Positions 8,110-17,448 of a stretch of DNA of 64,000 nt are shown here, in pieces. Each line of letters starts with the position of its first letter. Position 1 is the stretch's first letter. This DNA comes from an uncultured Clostridia bacterium (GTDB taxonomy: Bacteria; Bacillota; Clostridia; Christensenellales; Borkfalkiaceae). A program made the position numbers and the translations under genes. Location of the stretch: the NCBI GenBank assembly GCA_944327465.1, contig CALVHH010000001.1, forward strand, positions 62,001-126,000, written 5' to 3'. The notes beneath the pieces are model-generated. The model ran no database searches and had not been told where the DNA came from. It was given only the letters and a program-made list of their open reading frames with translations.

Positions 8110-10125
8110 TCATTCGAACCTCTTGAACGGGTTATCCGAATTCTCGCTGTCGTGCTCGTCCATAAAGCTGAGCACTTCCTTGTAGTCCTTACCCTCCATA
8201 AGAAGGTCTACCTCTTCGGTGTAGATGGTCTCCTTTTCGATGAGCACCCTTGCCATGTTGTCGAGAACGGACCTGTATTCGGTCAGAAGTTTGATTGCGC
8301 GGTCATACGCGCCTTCGACGATAGCGTGCATCTCTTCATCGATAAGTTTAGCCGTATCGTCAGAATAAGTGTTGTGATACTCCATATCGCGACCCAAAAA
8401 CACGGTCTGCGAATTGGAACCATAGGTCACGAGCCCGAGCTTTTCGCTCATGCCCCACTCGGTTACCATACGCTTCGCCATTTCGGTAACGCGCTCAAGG
8501 TCGTTTGATGCGCCTGTAGTGATATCCTTGATGACGAGCTGTTCGGCAGCGCGTCCGCCGAGCGCCATACATATGAAGTCGAGGATCTTGTTCTTGCTCA
8601 TGTGGGCGTCGTCGTTATCGGGGCGGGTCATGGTGTAGCCTGCGGCATTGCCGCGGGGAATTATCGAAACTTCCTGTACGGGGTCGCAGTGCTCGCACAG
8701 GCGTGCGATTATTGCGTGACCCGATTCGTGGTATGCGGTGATGCGTTTGTCGCTCTCGGTGACCACCCTGCTCTTCTTCTGGGGACCCATAAGCACTTTA
8801 TTTACGCCCTCGTAGAGCTCGGCATTGCCGATAAAGTGTTTATTCGCCCTGGCTGCCAGAATGGCTGCCTCGTTCAAAAGATTTTCAAGGTCGGCACCGG
8901 AAAAGCCCGAAGTTATTCTTGCAACTGTCTTAAAGTTTACGTCGGGCGCCATGGGCTTGTTGCGCGCATGTACCTTGAGGATCTGCTCCCTGCCCTTGAC
9001 GTCGGGAAGATTGACGTATATCTGTCTGTCGAAGCGTCCGGGACGCATCAGTGCGGGGTCGAGGATGTCGGCGCGGTTAGTTGCCGCCATCACAATTACG
9101 CCCTCGTTCGATTCAAAGCCATCCATCTGGACGAGTATCTGGTTGAGCGTCTGTTCGCGCTCGTCGTTGCCGCCGCCGAGTCCTGCGCCTCTGTGCCTTC
9201 CCACCGCATCGATTTCGTCGATGAAGATTATGCAGGGCTGGTTCTTCTTTGCCATCTCAAACAGGTCGCGCACACGCGAGGCGCCTACACCGACATACAT
9301 TTCAACGAAGTCGGAACCGGAGACCGAAAAGAACGGTACGCCCGCTTCGCCTGCAACAGCCTTGGCAAACAGCGTTTTACCCGTTCCGGGAGGACCTACC
9401 AAAAGAACGCCCTTGGGTATTCTTGCGCCCAAATCTGCAAACTTCTTGGGCTGTTTTAAAAACTCTACTACTTCGGCAAGTTCAAGCTTTTCTTCTTCTG
9501 CGCCCGCAACATCTGTGAAGCGCACTTTGATATTGGTTGAAACTCTCGCCTTGGTCTTGGCAAAAGACATCGCCTTGCCCGCTCCCCCTGCCGTCGACCT
9601 GATTATCAGCCAGAAGACTACACAAACTACAATTATAAGTCCGAACTGCAATACCGTGCCCCAGATGCTGCCGGAATTTGGATTCCCGAACGACACATCT
9701 ACGCCGTAGCTTCGCCATTGCTGCAGCACTCCATCGGTGGTAGGCGCAGTGTAGAACGAAGGTCCGTAGCAAGTATATGCAAGTACCTGCCTATCTCCTT
9801 TCATCACGTAGCCCTTCAGCTGATACTGGTTGAACTCCACCTTGACAATCTGTATAAGCGCCTGGTCGCCATCCATTATCTGTCCGTTTACGAACGTATA
9901 ACCTTCGGCAACCTGTCGTTGTCCTTCATCGTCATCGTAGTAGACGAGGCTGCTCTGCTCGCCTTCAGGATGATAATACCTGCTGTTCTCAACGTAGGTA
10001 GCAAACTCGTCATAAGAAACCGATTTAGCCCCTCCGTTGAGCGTCGTGGTGACGATTATCGCAATTGCCGCCAACGCAAGCAAGACGATCACCACCCAAG
10101 TGATAATTCTGCTCTTTTTATTCAA
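8110..10125 (-). CDS. ftsH: ATP-dependent zinc metalloprotease FtsH
   Basis: FtsH is a membrane-anchored AAA+ protease that degrades misfolded membrane proteins and regulators. The 671-aa protein has two transmembrane segments (about 8-28 and 160-183) flanking an extracytoplasmic domain of about 130 residues, an AAA module with Walker A GPPGTGKT, Walker [12 protein letters not shown] and the SRH ([10 protein letters not shown]), and an M41 peptidase domain with zinc motif HESGH. An AGAGGT SD precedes the start. It is separated from the parAB operon by an inverted repeat. In Bacillus ftsH lies near tilS/hpt rather than beside parA, so this neighbourhood is a rearrangement. Confidence 0.96.
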   Translation of the reverse strand: MNKKSRIITWVVIVLLALAAIAIIVTTTLNGGAKSVSYDEFATYVENSRYYHPEGEQSSLVYYDDDEGQRQVAEGYTFVNGQIMDGDQALIQIVKVEFNQYQLKGYVMKGDRQVLAYTCYGPSFYTAPTTDGVLQQWRSYGVDVSFGNPNSGSIWGTVLQFGLIIVVCVVFWLIIRSTAGGAGKAMSFAKTKARVSTNIKVRFTDVAGAEEEKLELAEVVEFLKQPKKFADLGARIPKGVLLVGPPGTGKTLFAKAVAGEAGVPFFSVSGSDFVEMYVGVGASRVRDLFEMAKKNQPCIIFIDEIDAVGRHRGAGLGGGNDEREQTLNQILVQMDGFESNEGVIVMAATNRADILDPALMRPGRFDRQIYVNLPDVKGREQILKVHARNKPMAPDVNFKTVARITSGFSGADLENLLNEAAILAARANKHFIGNAELYEGVNKVLMGPQKKSRVVTESDKRITAYHESGHAIIARLCEHCDPVQEVSIIPRGNAAGYTMTRPDNDDAHMSKNKILDFICMALGGRAAEQLVIKDITTGASNDLERVTEMAKRMVTEWGMSEKLGLVTYGSNSQTVFLGRDMEYHNTYSDDTAKLIDEEMHAIVEGAYDRAIKLLTEYRSVLDNMARVLIEKETIYTEEVDLLMEGKDYKEVLSFMDEHDSENSDNPFKRFE

Positions 10126-10186
10126 AATCGTACCTCTTTTTGTTCAGATCCAAAGACCTAAAAATTTTATTATTTACGATAGATTT

Positions 10187-10215
10187 ATTTTACCATATAA
10201 TTAATAGTATTTCAA
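10187..10215 (-). promoter_or_regulatory. Sigma-A promoter for ftsH
   Basis: The minus strand reads TTGAAA, 17 bp, TAAAAT. The transcript would begin near 10180, leaving a leader of about 55 nt. Confidence 0.7.
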
Positions 10216-10314
10216 GTGATTGTGCAATGATTTTGAATGTATCACTCAAATTTTATTGCTTTTTCACTTTAAAAGTTCTCTATCCTCCACCTCTTACCCC
10301 TGCCTGCTTTCTTT

Positions 10315-10330
10315 GGTTTCACGTGAAATA
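10315..10330. promoter_or_regulatory. parS: parS-like site (two mismatches)
   Basis: GGTTTCACGTGAAATA keeps the full palindromic core TTTCACGTGAAA; the mismatches are at the outer positions 1 and 15. Confidence 0.55.
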
Positions 10331-10399
10331 ATTTATTGTTTATATTATCATTTTTATCAATAAATTTAGATTGCGCTATACCGCATTTTTCTTAAAAAT

Positions 10400-10415
10400 A
10401 GTTTCACGGGAAACA
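10400..10415. promoter_or_regulatory. parS: parS-like site (two mismatches)
   Basis: AGTTTCACGGGAAACA deviates at position 1 and at one central base, so its affinity for ParB may be low. Confidence 0.4.
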
Positions 10416-10442
10416 TTCCTCAAAATTTTTTGACGTAAATAA

Positions 10443-10458
10443 TGTTTCACGTGAAACC
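10443..10458. promoter_or_regulatory. parS: parS site (one mismatch at the last base)
   Basis: TGTTTCACGTGAAACC is the best parS match in the window. It lies about 80 bp from the two DnaA boxes in the putative origin. Confidence 0.8.
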
Positions 10459-11546
10459 GAAACGCTTTAAAAATGACAGTTTTATAGACAAGAGAAAATT
10501 ATATAAAAATTTAGTATTGTTGATAAATAATAAAAATGTGCATAATTTGATTGAACTTTATCCACATTTATATAAAATCTAAAGAAAATAATATAAATTC
10601 AAAGCAAATTGTAGATAAATTAATGAAACTCTTATAATTGGATACACAATTTATATATCTCTTACGTCAAATTGCCGCAGTGTAGCGCATAAATATCAAT
10701 TTATGCCTTATAATTTTTCTTGCGCCATACTCACAATTAAAAACCTATCAAATAACATAGGCAAAAAAATTTGATAACATTATTAACAATAAATAATCTC
10801 AGCGCCGACTTATATTACATGCGCCACAAAATAATTTTTGCGCCATTATTTGAATTAAAATTTATTAAAATGCAAGCGGACATGGCAAGTTACAGCAGAT
10901 TGCAACATACAGCACTTTGAATGCAGGCACAACTCAACGGCGGTTTTTTAAATATGTCCCCACTCAAAACGATCAAACTCTACCGGCTGCATTCTGCAGC
11001 TATCTCAGACGGACAATACATCGACATATTAAATTGAATGAGCCTGAACAATAACGCTTAGCACATCCCTTTGTTGTAATATTATATTAAGACACTTTCT
11101 CCACTCACTCTCTGAAGGCATGATAGCCAAAATGCCCAAACGACAAAAAATTGCATCGCGTGCAGCATCACAAATAATTGTGATTGATTTTATATCACTT
11201 CTAAAAAACAAGTAAAATCCAATTTTCTCTTAATAATATATCGGGCGGGAGCACTTGATATTTTAATCGATAACAGATAGCTTGAAGTAATACAGCTTTA
11301 AATTATCGGAAATTATTAAAAACTTGTGCAGCCGGGTCAAAACTTAAATAAATTTGATATTTTATATATAATTTTATATTATTTAGTAATGAATTTAAGG
11401 AAATCCTTACAATCATTACTAATTTTGTCGCATTTCGGCGGAAAGCGCGTCATTTATAAGTATATGCAAAGGCTGAAAATATACGCCCCTGCACGTTTGA
11501 ATTTTTTGTGATAACCGGCTAAAAAGCTGTCAATAATAAATAGGCT
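10459..11546. other. oriC: Candidate replication origin (oriC) region
   Basis: This is the AT-rich core of a 1.4-kb gap between divergent ftsH and yyaC. It contains a perfect DnaA box TTATCCACA (10558-10566), an inverted TTATGCACA (10537-10545), and weaker matches such as TTATAGACA (10482-10490) and TTATTAACA (about 10778). parS-like sites lie just to the left, and gene orientation switches here from mostly minus to mostly plus. No gene is convincing: the 60-aa frames at 11029-11211 and 11326-11511 have no SD, no homology I recognise and atypical composition. dnaA itself is not in the window. Confidence 0.6.
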
Positions 11547-12107
11547 ATGATGTTTTCATTCAATCTGTACAACAGCCTCGCACCCGACGGGATCTATATT
11601 GCCCTTAAAAGAATGCTGCCGAGCGACTGCCTTCCGCCCGTGGTGCTATGCGTGGGCAGCGATCTTTCGGTTGGAGATTCGCTGGGACCAATCGTCGGCA
11701 GCATTTTAAAAAGGGAGCTGCACAATCACAACGTGTTCGTATACGGCACGCTTGCAAAACCCATCACCGCGCACGAAGTCAACTACATGCAAAAATTTTT
11801 AAAGTGCGCCCATCCGGGCAGGACGGTGATTGCGATCGACGCCGCAGTCGGAAGCGCCGGCGACGTGGGACTGATAAAAGTTTGTTCCTCACCGCTCAAC
11901 CCCGGCAGCGGAGCCAATAAAAAACTGACAAAAGTGGGCGACGTATCCGTTATGGGAATAGTGGCAGAAAAATCGGTGATGAACTACTCGCTGTTTTCGG
12001 GCACGCGGCTCAATATGGTAGTAAAGATGGCAGACATGATAAGCAGCGGAATAATACAGCTGATGTGCGAATGTCTGACCGACTGCCCCGGGATGCAGAG
12101 CATGTGA
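11547..12107 (+). CDS. yyaC: Sporulation-associated protein YyaC (DUF1256)
   Basis: YyaC is related to the germination protease GPR fold and is made in sporulating Bacillota; its exact substrate is not settled. The 186-aa protein has family motifs CVGSDLSVGDSLGPIVG (about 36-52), VYGTLAKPITAHEV, IAIDAAVGS and NPGSGANKKLTKVGD. In Bacillus yyaC lies next to the parAB (soj-spo0J) genes, and the present position, across the putative origin from parAB, agrees. Adjacent ATG codons at 11547 and 11550 are both possible starts. No vegetative promoter is obvious, which fits forespore control. Confidence 0.9.
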   Translation: MMFSFNLYNSLAPDGIYIALKRMLPSDCLPPVVLCVGSDLSVGDSLGPIVGSILKRELHNHNVFVYGTLAKPITAHEVNYMQKFLKCAHPGRTVIAIDAAVGSAGDVGLIKVCSSPLNPGSGANKKLTKVGDVSVMGIVAEKSVMNYSLFSGTRLNMVVKMADMISSGIIQLMCECLTDCPGMQSM

Positions 12108-12173
12108 TCTTTACAAAGACTTTTTTGGCTATGCCAATATTAATTTATCTAAACTCAATCACTCTTAAAAAAC

Positions 12174-12215
12174 AGCCTGCGGCGGAAACTTTGAGTTTCC
12201 GCCGCAGGCTCAATT
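12174..12215. terminator. Strong hairpin between convergent yyaC and SLOG genes
   Basis: A 17-bp GC-rich stem (AGCCTGCGGCGGAAACT and its complement) has a TTG loop. A-runs before it give a T-run on the minus strand (GGCTGTTTTTT), and AT-rich sequence follows on the plus strand, so it may work in both directions. Confidence 0.7.
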
Positions 12216-12463
12216 ATTTTGCCCGCATTCAATTCAAGCAATCGAACGACACATAATTATTTAAAAAAGTCATAAAAAATCGCCGCGCCTACATTGAATT
12301 TATAACTCATACCAGGCAAAAAATACTTTTAAAAATAAAGTGAAAAATATCGCTTAATTTCAATCAAAAAAATGATTGCCCCCATACTATGTGCCGTTGA
12401 ACGGCATTTTTAAATCATTAAAAAAGGCGTTTACCCCGCAATTTATGCCGTTCAACGGCTGTT
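12216..12463. other. Non-coding gap with two matching hairpins
   Basis: Between the terminator and the SLOG stop there are two copies of a GCCGTT-(G/C)-AACGGC palindrome (about 12392-12404 and 12449-12461), each followed by T-rich DNA and an AAATGATT/AAATCATT motif. They may be further terminators for the minus-strand gene. I see no gene. Confidence 0.4.
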
Positions 12464-12910
12464 TTAAATGATTATCATCTTTTTTTCGCACCTTTCGGCG
12501 TAGTCCAAAGTGTATCTCGTTCCGCCCTTTCCTCCGTGATAATATCCGAACACGCAGTCGGCATTGTCCACCATGTACCTGTTCCTTGCATACAGGCAGC
12601 CCGGATAATACTCCGCCGAAATTATGCGCACGTCGTCGCAGTTTTCAAGCACATACTCGTAAAGCTGCCTGTCATCGCCCTTCATCGAACTTATCTGGTC
12701 GCCGTACGGAATGCAAGCCACCAGCTCTATCCTGTATTTTTTTTTGAGCTCGATTACTTTTCGTGCGGCAAACAGGTCGAACCCCATCGCCATTCCGTCC
12801 AGAAATGTATAAATTTCGAAATTTTCAATCAGATTGACAAGGCTCCTTTCAAACAGCTCCCCGTCTATCGGCCATTTCATCGCTCTATGACCGGTAAATG
12901 CGCATACCAT
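12464..12910 (-). CDS. SLOG-superfamily protein (DUF1273/YpsA-like)
   Basis: This 148-aa protein begins CAFTGHRAMKWP and has GMAMGFDLFAARKVIELKK and an RNRYMVDNADCVFGYYHGGKGGTRYT segment. These match the YpsA/DUF1273 branch of SLOG (DprA-like Rossmann) proteins thought to bind nucleotides or nucleotide-derived ligands. The GGAGAA SD supports the ATG at 12910. It begins 26 bp after rsmG ends and is probably co-transcribed with it. Function is unknown. Confidence 0.8.
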   Translation of the reverse strand: MVCAFTGHRAMKWPIDGELFERSLVNLIENFEIYTFLDGMAMGFDLFAARKVIELKKKYRIELVACIPYGDQISSMKGDDRQLYEYVLENCDDVRIISAEYYPGCLYARNRYMVDNADCVFGYYHGGKGGTRYTLDYAERCEKKMIII

Positions 12911-12936
12911 GCTCGTTCTCCCTTAAAAAATTCGCA

Positions 12937-13614
12937 TTACAGCGGTCTCTTCCTCTCCAATCCCCTGCCCCGAGGGTATTTCTGCGGCGTGGGAGCAACC
13001 TTTTCAATGACTACGATAGTGCGCTTTTCGCCGTTGAGTTCAAATTTTTCCACGCACTCCACCCTTCCGCCCAGCGTCTTTACGGCGTTAAGGCTCTCTT
13101 CCAGCTCCTCTTCGCACCTGCCCTTATAGGCAATGAACCTTCCTCCTACCCTGGCAAACGGCAGGCAATATTCGCACAGAGTGTTCAGCCTCGCCACCGC
13201 CCTTGCGGTCACGGCGTCGAATTTTTCCCTCAACTCAGGCATTCTCGCCCCGTCTTCGGCGCGGATGTTCATAACTTGTACACCGCAAAAAGCAAAGTTA
13301 TCGACAACCGACTTAAGATAGTCGCACTTTTTTCCCGTGCTCTCTATCAGCGTAAGCGAAATATCGTCCCTTAATATCTTCAACGGAATGGACGGAAATC
13401 CCCCGCCCGAGCCCACTTCGCACACTTTGGCGTTAGTTATAAAATACTTTTCTCCGACTACGCTGTCCAAAAAATGCTTTATAAATACGTCATCTTTATC
13501 AATTATAGCCGTCAGATTGTACATTTTATTGCCGTTTACCAGCATTTCGTACAATTTTTCAAATTTTTCCTTAAATTGCCCGAATACGGCTTGCCTATAG
13601 TATTCAATATTCAT
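12937..13614 (-). CDS. rsmG: 16S rRNA (guanine527-N7)-methyltransferase RsmG
   Basis: RsmG (GidB) methylates G527 of 16S rRNA with SAM. The protein has the family motif FIKHFLDSV, the SAM-binding loop VCEVGSGGGFPSIPLKI, and DAVTARAVA near residue 140. The start is set to the ATG at 13614: a consensus promoter lies so close upstream that the upstream in-frame codons (to 13707) could not be transcribed. No SD is present. The C-terminus is basic (PRGRGLERKRPL). Confidence 0.93.
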   Translation of the reverse strand: MNIEYYRQAVFGQFKEKFEKLYEMLVNGNKMYNLTAIIDKDDVFIKHFLDSVVGEKYFITNAKVCEVGSGGGFPSIPLKILRDDISLTLIESTGKKCDYLKSVVDNFAFCGVQVMNIRAEDGARMPELREKFDAVTARAVARLNTLCEYCLPFARVGGRFIAYKGRCEEELEESLNAVKTLGGRVECVEKFELNGEKRTIVVIEKVAPTPQKYPRGRGLERKRPL

Positions 13615-13623
13615 ATCGCATAC

Positions 13624-13652
13624 ATTATAGCACATATAAAAATATATTTCAA
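13624..13652 (-). promoter_or_regulatory. Promoter of rsmG, near-leaderless
   Basis: The minus strand reads TTGAAA, 17 bp, TATAAT, with only 9 nt between the -10 box and the ATG at 13614. The predicted 5' leader is about 3 nt. Confidence 0.75.
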
Positions 13653-14053
13653 CCGACTTTATATATGTTGATAAAGTTATGCACCCCGATACGTTTACGC
13701 GGTGCATTTGTCTACAACTCCCGTTTTTTATCCTTCAAAATTAAAAACGCAATTATTCTATCATCATTTCAATGCACCTTTGCACAATTTATAAACAGCG
13801 TTGCAAACAAAAAATTCCCCCTTTATAAACAGTGCCGAGCCCTCAATTTTGTTGCATTTACGGCGCTGTTTTGCTATTATATTTATGTAATTTGCCCGTC
13901 GCGGCGCATTTTTTTAAATTTATCAACAATTGCACCGCGCCTACTAATAATTATACTATCAATCTTTTAATAAAAAATAATCAACATCAAGGCAATTGCA
14001 GCCGCGCAGGGGGAAAACCCGCGGCAATATAATATAATGCGAGGAGTAAATAT
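13653..14053. other. Intergenic region between divergent rsmG and dnaN
   Basis: This AT-rich gap contains a near-DnaA box TTATGCACC (13677-13685) inside an inverted repeat ATGCACCCCG...CGCGGTGCAT, and a GC-rich hairpin GCCGCG...CGCGGC (14001-14025) directly ahead of overlapping TATAAT boxes (14028-14038) that could drive dnaN. A matching -35 is not evident. No gene is seen. Confidence 0.45.
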
Positions 14054-15163
14054 ATGAAACTTGTCTGCGAAGGCATAAATCTTTCGGAAGCAGTCTTAAA
14101 GGTGGTAAAGGCATGCGCCAACAAGACCACCGTTCCCGTAATGGAGTGCATAAAACTTTCCGCCCGCAACGACAGCCTCACCCTCACCGCCACCGACGGC
14201 GAAATTTCCATAACCAAGACAATAAAAGCCGAAATTTACGAAGAGGGCGATATCTGCGTTCCCGGCAGATATTTTTCAGACTTCATTAAAAAGCTCGAAG
14301 GCGAACAGATAACGCTCTCCGTCGAAGATAAAATGATGGAATTGACCTATGCCGACAGCCAGACGGCAATGCAGGTGCTGCCCGCCGACGATTTTCCCAA
14401 GGTGGATACGCAGATAGACGAAAACAGCATAGTGCTCGCCACCGACGAACTCAAAAAGCTGATAACTTCCACCTCTTTCTGCTGCGCCACCGACGACGCC
14501 CGTCCCATTTTAAAGGGCTGCCAGATAGTTGTTGAAGGCGGCGAAATATGCGTTACCGCCCTCGACGGCTTCCGTCTTGCCACGGCAACGGGCAAGGTGG
14601 TAAGCTCTTCTTCGGAGCACATCGAATTCGTCTGCCCCGCGAGGACGCTCAACGAAATAGAAAAGATGCTCCCCGCAGGCGAAGGCAAAACCGAGCTCAA
14701 ACTCAGCCGCGGCGTAATATTGGTATGCGTTGAAGATACCATCCTCACCTCCCGCCTCTATAACGGCGACTTCATCAAAAAGGAGAACATCATTCCCCGC
14801 TCCTTCCACACTCAGGTAAAGGTGGAAAGAAATCTTTTAAAAGCCTCAATCGAGCGCGCTGCAATACTCGTAAGGAGCGACAAAAACAGCCTCATAATAT
14901 TGGATATAACTTCGGATAAGATAGAAATTTCTTCAAATTCCGAAATAGGCAACGTGCAGGAACCGGTAAAGGCGAGCATGGAGGGCACCGATTTAAAGAT
15001 AGCCATGAATTCCAAATTCATAATCGACGCCATAAACGCGCTCGACGAGGACTACATGCTGCTGTGCTTCAACAACAGCGTACAGCCCTTCATCTGCCGC
15101 AACGTCGACAAAAATGACGGTCTGTATTTAATTTTACCCGTCAGGACAAGCAATATTGCTTGA
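14054..15163 (+). CDS. dnaN: DNA polymerase III sliding clamp (beta subunit)
   Basis: DnaN is the ring-shaped processivity clamp. The 369-aa protein has the usual length and three tandem clamp folds; recognisable segments include VMECIKLSARNDSLTLTATD (domain 1), TDDARPILKGCQIVVE (domain 2) and the C-terminal YLILPVR motif of the protein-binding pocket. A GAGGAG SD precedes the ATG. In most Bacillota dnaN follows dnaA and precedes recF and gyr genes; here it is preceded by divergent rsmG and followed by rpmH, and neither dnaA nor recF is present. Confidence 0.97.
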   Translation: MKLVCEGINLSEAVLKVVKACANKTTVPVMECIKLSARNDSLTLTATDGEISITKTIKAEIYEEGDICVPGRYFSDFIKKLEGEQITLSVEDKMMELTYADSQTAMQVLPADDFPKVDTQIDENSIVLATDELKKLITSTSFCCATDDARPILKGCQIVVEGGEICVTALDGFRLATATGKVVSSSSEHIEFVCPARTLNEIEKMLPAGEGKTELKLSRGVILVCVEDTILTSRLYNGDFIKKENIIPRSFHTQVKVERNLLKASIERAAILVRSDKNSLIILDITSDKIEISSNSEIGNVQEPVKASMEGTDLKIAMNSKFIIDAINALDEDYMLLCFNNSVQPFICRNVDKNDGLYLILPVRTSNIA

Positions 15164-15188
15164 CACCGCACCATTAAAAAAATATAAT
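15160..15188 (+). promoter_or_regulatory. Perfect consensus promoter for rpmH, overlapping the dnaN stop
   Basis: TTGACA (15160-15165), 17 bp, TATAAT (15183-15188) is a full-consensus sigma-A promoter. The -35 box includes the dnaN TGA stop codon at 15161-15163. Transcription would start near 15195, giving a leader of about 80 nt. Confidence 0.88.
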
Positions 15189-15273
15189 GATAGAGTGTAA
15201 ATTTCGCCTTTATATATAGTAACGGCAGTTTAATGTTTAATAAAACAATATTTTAAATACGGAGAATAAAAAA

Positions 15274-15408
15274 ATGAAAAGAACTTATCAGCCCAAAAAG
15301 AGACAGAGAAGCAAGGTGCACGGCTTCAGAAAGAGAATGTCCACCACCGCAGGCAGAAAGGTATTGAAGAGGCGCAGGAACAAGGGTCGCAAGCACATCA
15401 GCGCCTGA
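15274..15408 (+). CDS. rpmH: 50S ribosomal protein L34
   Basis: This 44-aa basic protein starts [18 protein letters not shown] and ends in [12 protein letters not shown], the complete bL34 pattern. A GGAG SD lies upstream. It heads the conserved rpmH-rnpA-yidD-yidC-jag block. Confidence 0.97.
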   Translation: MKRTYQPKKRQRSKVHGFRKRMSTTAGRKVLKRRRNKGRKHISA

Positions 15409-15422
15409 CCCTTCGGCGCGTT

Positions 15423-15752
15423 ATGCGTTATTTAAGACTTAAAAAGAATACTGACTTTCAAAAGCTTTTCAAGAGGGGAAAAAGAGTTTTTTCCCCTCAC
15501 ATCACACTACTTTACGCACCCTCGCCCGTGCCCGTGATGGGCATAGCGCTTTCAAAAAAGCACGGCAAGGCAGTCAGGCGCAACCGTTTGAAGCGAGTTC
15601 TTCGCGCCGCGTATGCCGACAGCTTAAATTGTCTTGCCACCACCTGCAGCGTGGTAATATTGCCCAAGCCGGGCGAAGATATAAGCTATGCCGTGGCAAA
15701 GAGGGAGCTTTTGTCCTGCTTTAAAAGGATAGATGCAGGTATGGGCAAATGA
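15423..15752 (+). CDS. rnpA: Ribonuclease P protein component
   Basis: RnpA is the protein subunit of RNase P, which matures the 5' ends of tRNAs. The 109-aa protein has the conserved [23 protein letters not shown]-binding motif (about 41-60) and the N-terminal [16 protein letters not shown]. It starts 14 bp after rpmH with no strong SD and overlaps yidD by 4 bp (ATGA). Confidence 0.95.
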   Translation: MRYLRLKKNTDFQKLFKRGKRVFSPHITLLYAPSPVPVMGIALSKKHGKAVRRNRLKRVLRAAYADSLNCLATTCSVVILPKPGEDISYAVAKRELLSCFKRIDAGMGK

Positions 15753-16027
15753 AAGGTATAATAAAGTTTGCCCGCCGCTATATCTTCAGGCCGTACATAA
15801 AGATGGCGCTGTCAAGGCTCATAGTGCTCTACCAGCGCACACTTTCGCGGCACACCTGTCTTTATGAACCCACCTGTTCGGAGTACATGCTCCGCGCAAT
15901 AAACAACATAGGAGTTATCGCCGGCGTCATAGCCGGCATCTGGCGCATACTGCGCTGCAACCCCTTTTCCAAAGGGGGCTATGACCCCGCCCCCGAAAAT
16001 TATTTCAAGGTAAGATGGATATACTGA
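15749..16027 (+). CDS. yidD: Membrane protein insertion efficiency factor YidD
   Basis: This 92-aa member of the YidD family has the diagnostic motif [24 protein letters not shown] and [12 protein letters not shown]. YidD assists YidC-dependent membrane insertion at the inner face of the membrane. It is translationally coupled to rnpA and followed by yidC after 16 bp. Confidence 0.95.
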   Translation: MKGIIKFARRYIFRPYIKMALSRLIVLYQRTLSRHTCLYEPTCSEYMLRAINNIGVIAGVIAGIWRILRCNPFSKGGYDPAPENYFKVRWIY

Positions 16028-16043
16028 GCCATCGCAGGAATAA

Positions 16044-17387
16044 ATGAATCTTTTAGCAAATCTTTCACAGGGCGTACTCGGCTACGGCATAACCACCCTC
16101 CCCACGGAGTCCATGCTCGACTGGCTGGGCGAAGTCATCCGCTGGCTTATAGAAGGTGTGGGCGTGATAGGCGTCGGAATAATCATTTTTACGCTCATTT
16201 TAAAGACCATAGTCCTTCCGCTCGACATATATTCGAGGATAAAGAGCAAAAAGCAGGCGCTCGTCATGGAAAAGATGAGGCCGCAGATGGAAAAACTGCA
16301 AAAGCAGTACGCCAACGAAAAGCAGCTCTATCAGCAAAAGGTACTCGAACTGCAAAAAAAGAGCGGCTACTCCATGTTCGGCGCGTGCGTGCCCATGATA
16401 GTATCGCTCATAATATTCATCATAGTCTTCCAGGCGTTCTCGGCATACTCGCAGTACGCCACAGTCGAAAGCTATAACGACATGGTGCGCTCGTACAACA
16501 GCGTAGTTGAAAGGTACGAACTGACCGAAGAGAACAGCGAAGGCTTCCTGCAGAAGGTCTACTATTCCGAAGACGGCAGCTGGAAGGTATACAGCGGGGA
16601 AGAAGCCCCCGCCGAAGGCGCGGCATACGACTACAAGGTAGATTTTTCGGCGTTCGCCAAGGCATATAACAAGCAGAACAACCTCGCCCTCACCGAAGAA
16701 GGCGTATATTCCGCCCTCGTAAAGCAGTACAGCGAAGAGACGGGCACCGTCATAGCCCAAGGCGCCGAAAATTCTTCGGACGCGTCCACCCGCGAGGCGG
16801 TCAGAATGACCCTCGTTTCCTATGTGATAGACGGCTACGCAGCGCAAAAAGTCGCCGACGACTACATTTCAAAACAGCAGTCGGGCGAAGGCAGCGGCTT
16901 TTTGTGGGTAAAGAACATCTGGTATCCCGACTCCGTGCTCAGCCGCGAAGTTCCCGACTTCTCCACCTTCCGCCAGGCGGCGTCCAGGCTCAATATCGAC
17001 GCCGGCTACGAAGAATCCTACAACAAAGTAACTGCCGACCTCGTTCAGCAAAAGGAACAGTATAACGGCTATTTCATACTCATCATACTCTCGATAGGCG
17101 TAATGCTCTTGCAGCAGTTCATCGCCATGCGCTCCAACAAAGCCACCAACGAGCTCAGCTCCGTCGACGGCTCTGCCCAGCGCACCACAAAGATGATGAT
17201 GATAATGATGCCCATAATTTACGGTCTGTTTGCATTCATGTATTCATCGGCGTTCTCCATATACATGATAACAAACACCATATACTCTATAATAACTACC
17301 CTCATCATAAACAAGGCAATGAACGTATGGTTCTCCAGGCGCGAAGAGCGCACCGAGCACGACCGCATGGCAAAGAGGGGCAAATAA
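16044..17387 (+). CDS. yidC: Membrane protein insertase YidC/SpoIIIJ with large extracytoplasmic insertion
   Basis: YidC inserts membrane proteins. The 447-aa protein has hydrophobic segments near 26-42, 42-62, 112-136, 343-361, 386-402 and 405-425, a cytoplasmic coiled-coil hairpin (about 72-108), and the conserved FLWVKNIWYPDS motif at about 286-297. The extracytoplasmic stretch between the second and third core helices is about 205 residues, with about 140 residues ahead of FLWV, far more than in typical Gram-positive SpoIIIJ. The charged groove residue, Arg in most YidC proteins, appears to be Lys in TLILKTIVLPL. There is no lipobox. Confidence 0.93.
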   Translation: MNLLANLSQGVLGYGITTLPTESMLDWLGEVIRWLIEGVGVIGVGIIIFTLILKTIVLPLDIYSRIKSKKQALVMEKMRPQMEKLQKQYANEKQLYQQKVLELQKKSGYSMFGACVPMIVSLIIFIIVFQAFSAYSQYATVESYNDMVRSYNSVVERYELTEENSEGFLQKVYYSEDGSWKVYSGEEAPAEGAAYDYKVDFSAFAKAYNKQNNLALTEEGVYSALVKQYSEETGTVIAQGAENSSDASTREAVRMTLVSYVIDGYAAQKVADDYISKQQSGEGSGFLWVKNIWYPDSVLSREVPDFSTFRQAASRLNIDAGYEESYNKVTADLVQQKEQYNGYFILIILSIGVMLLQQFIAMRSNKATNELSSVDGSAQRTTKMMMIMMPIIYGLFAFMYSSAFSIYMITNTIYSIITTLIINKAMNVWFSRREERTEHDRMAKRGK

Positions 17388-17448
17388 TACTTCCGCACCC
17401 AAACTCAATCAAACATGTGCGCCCGCCGGCGCAACACAAGGAGTAATA

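Noticed and set aside
11029..11511. Two 60-61 aa open frames in the AT-rich origin gap
   Set aside because: No SD, no homology I recognise, atypical AT-rich composition; one is only 60 codons and the other is low-complexity. Treated as chance frames.
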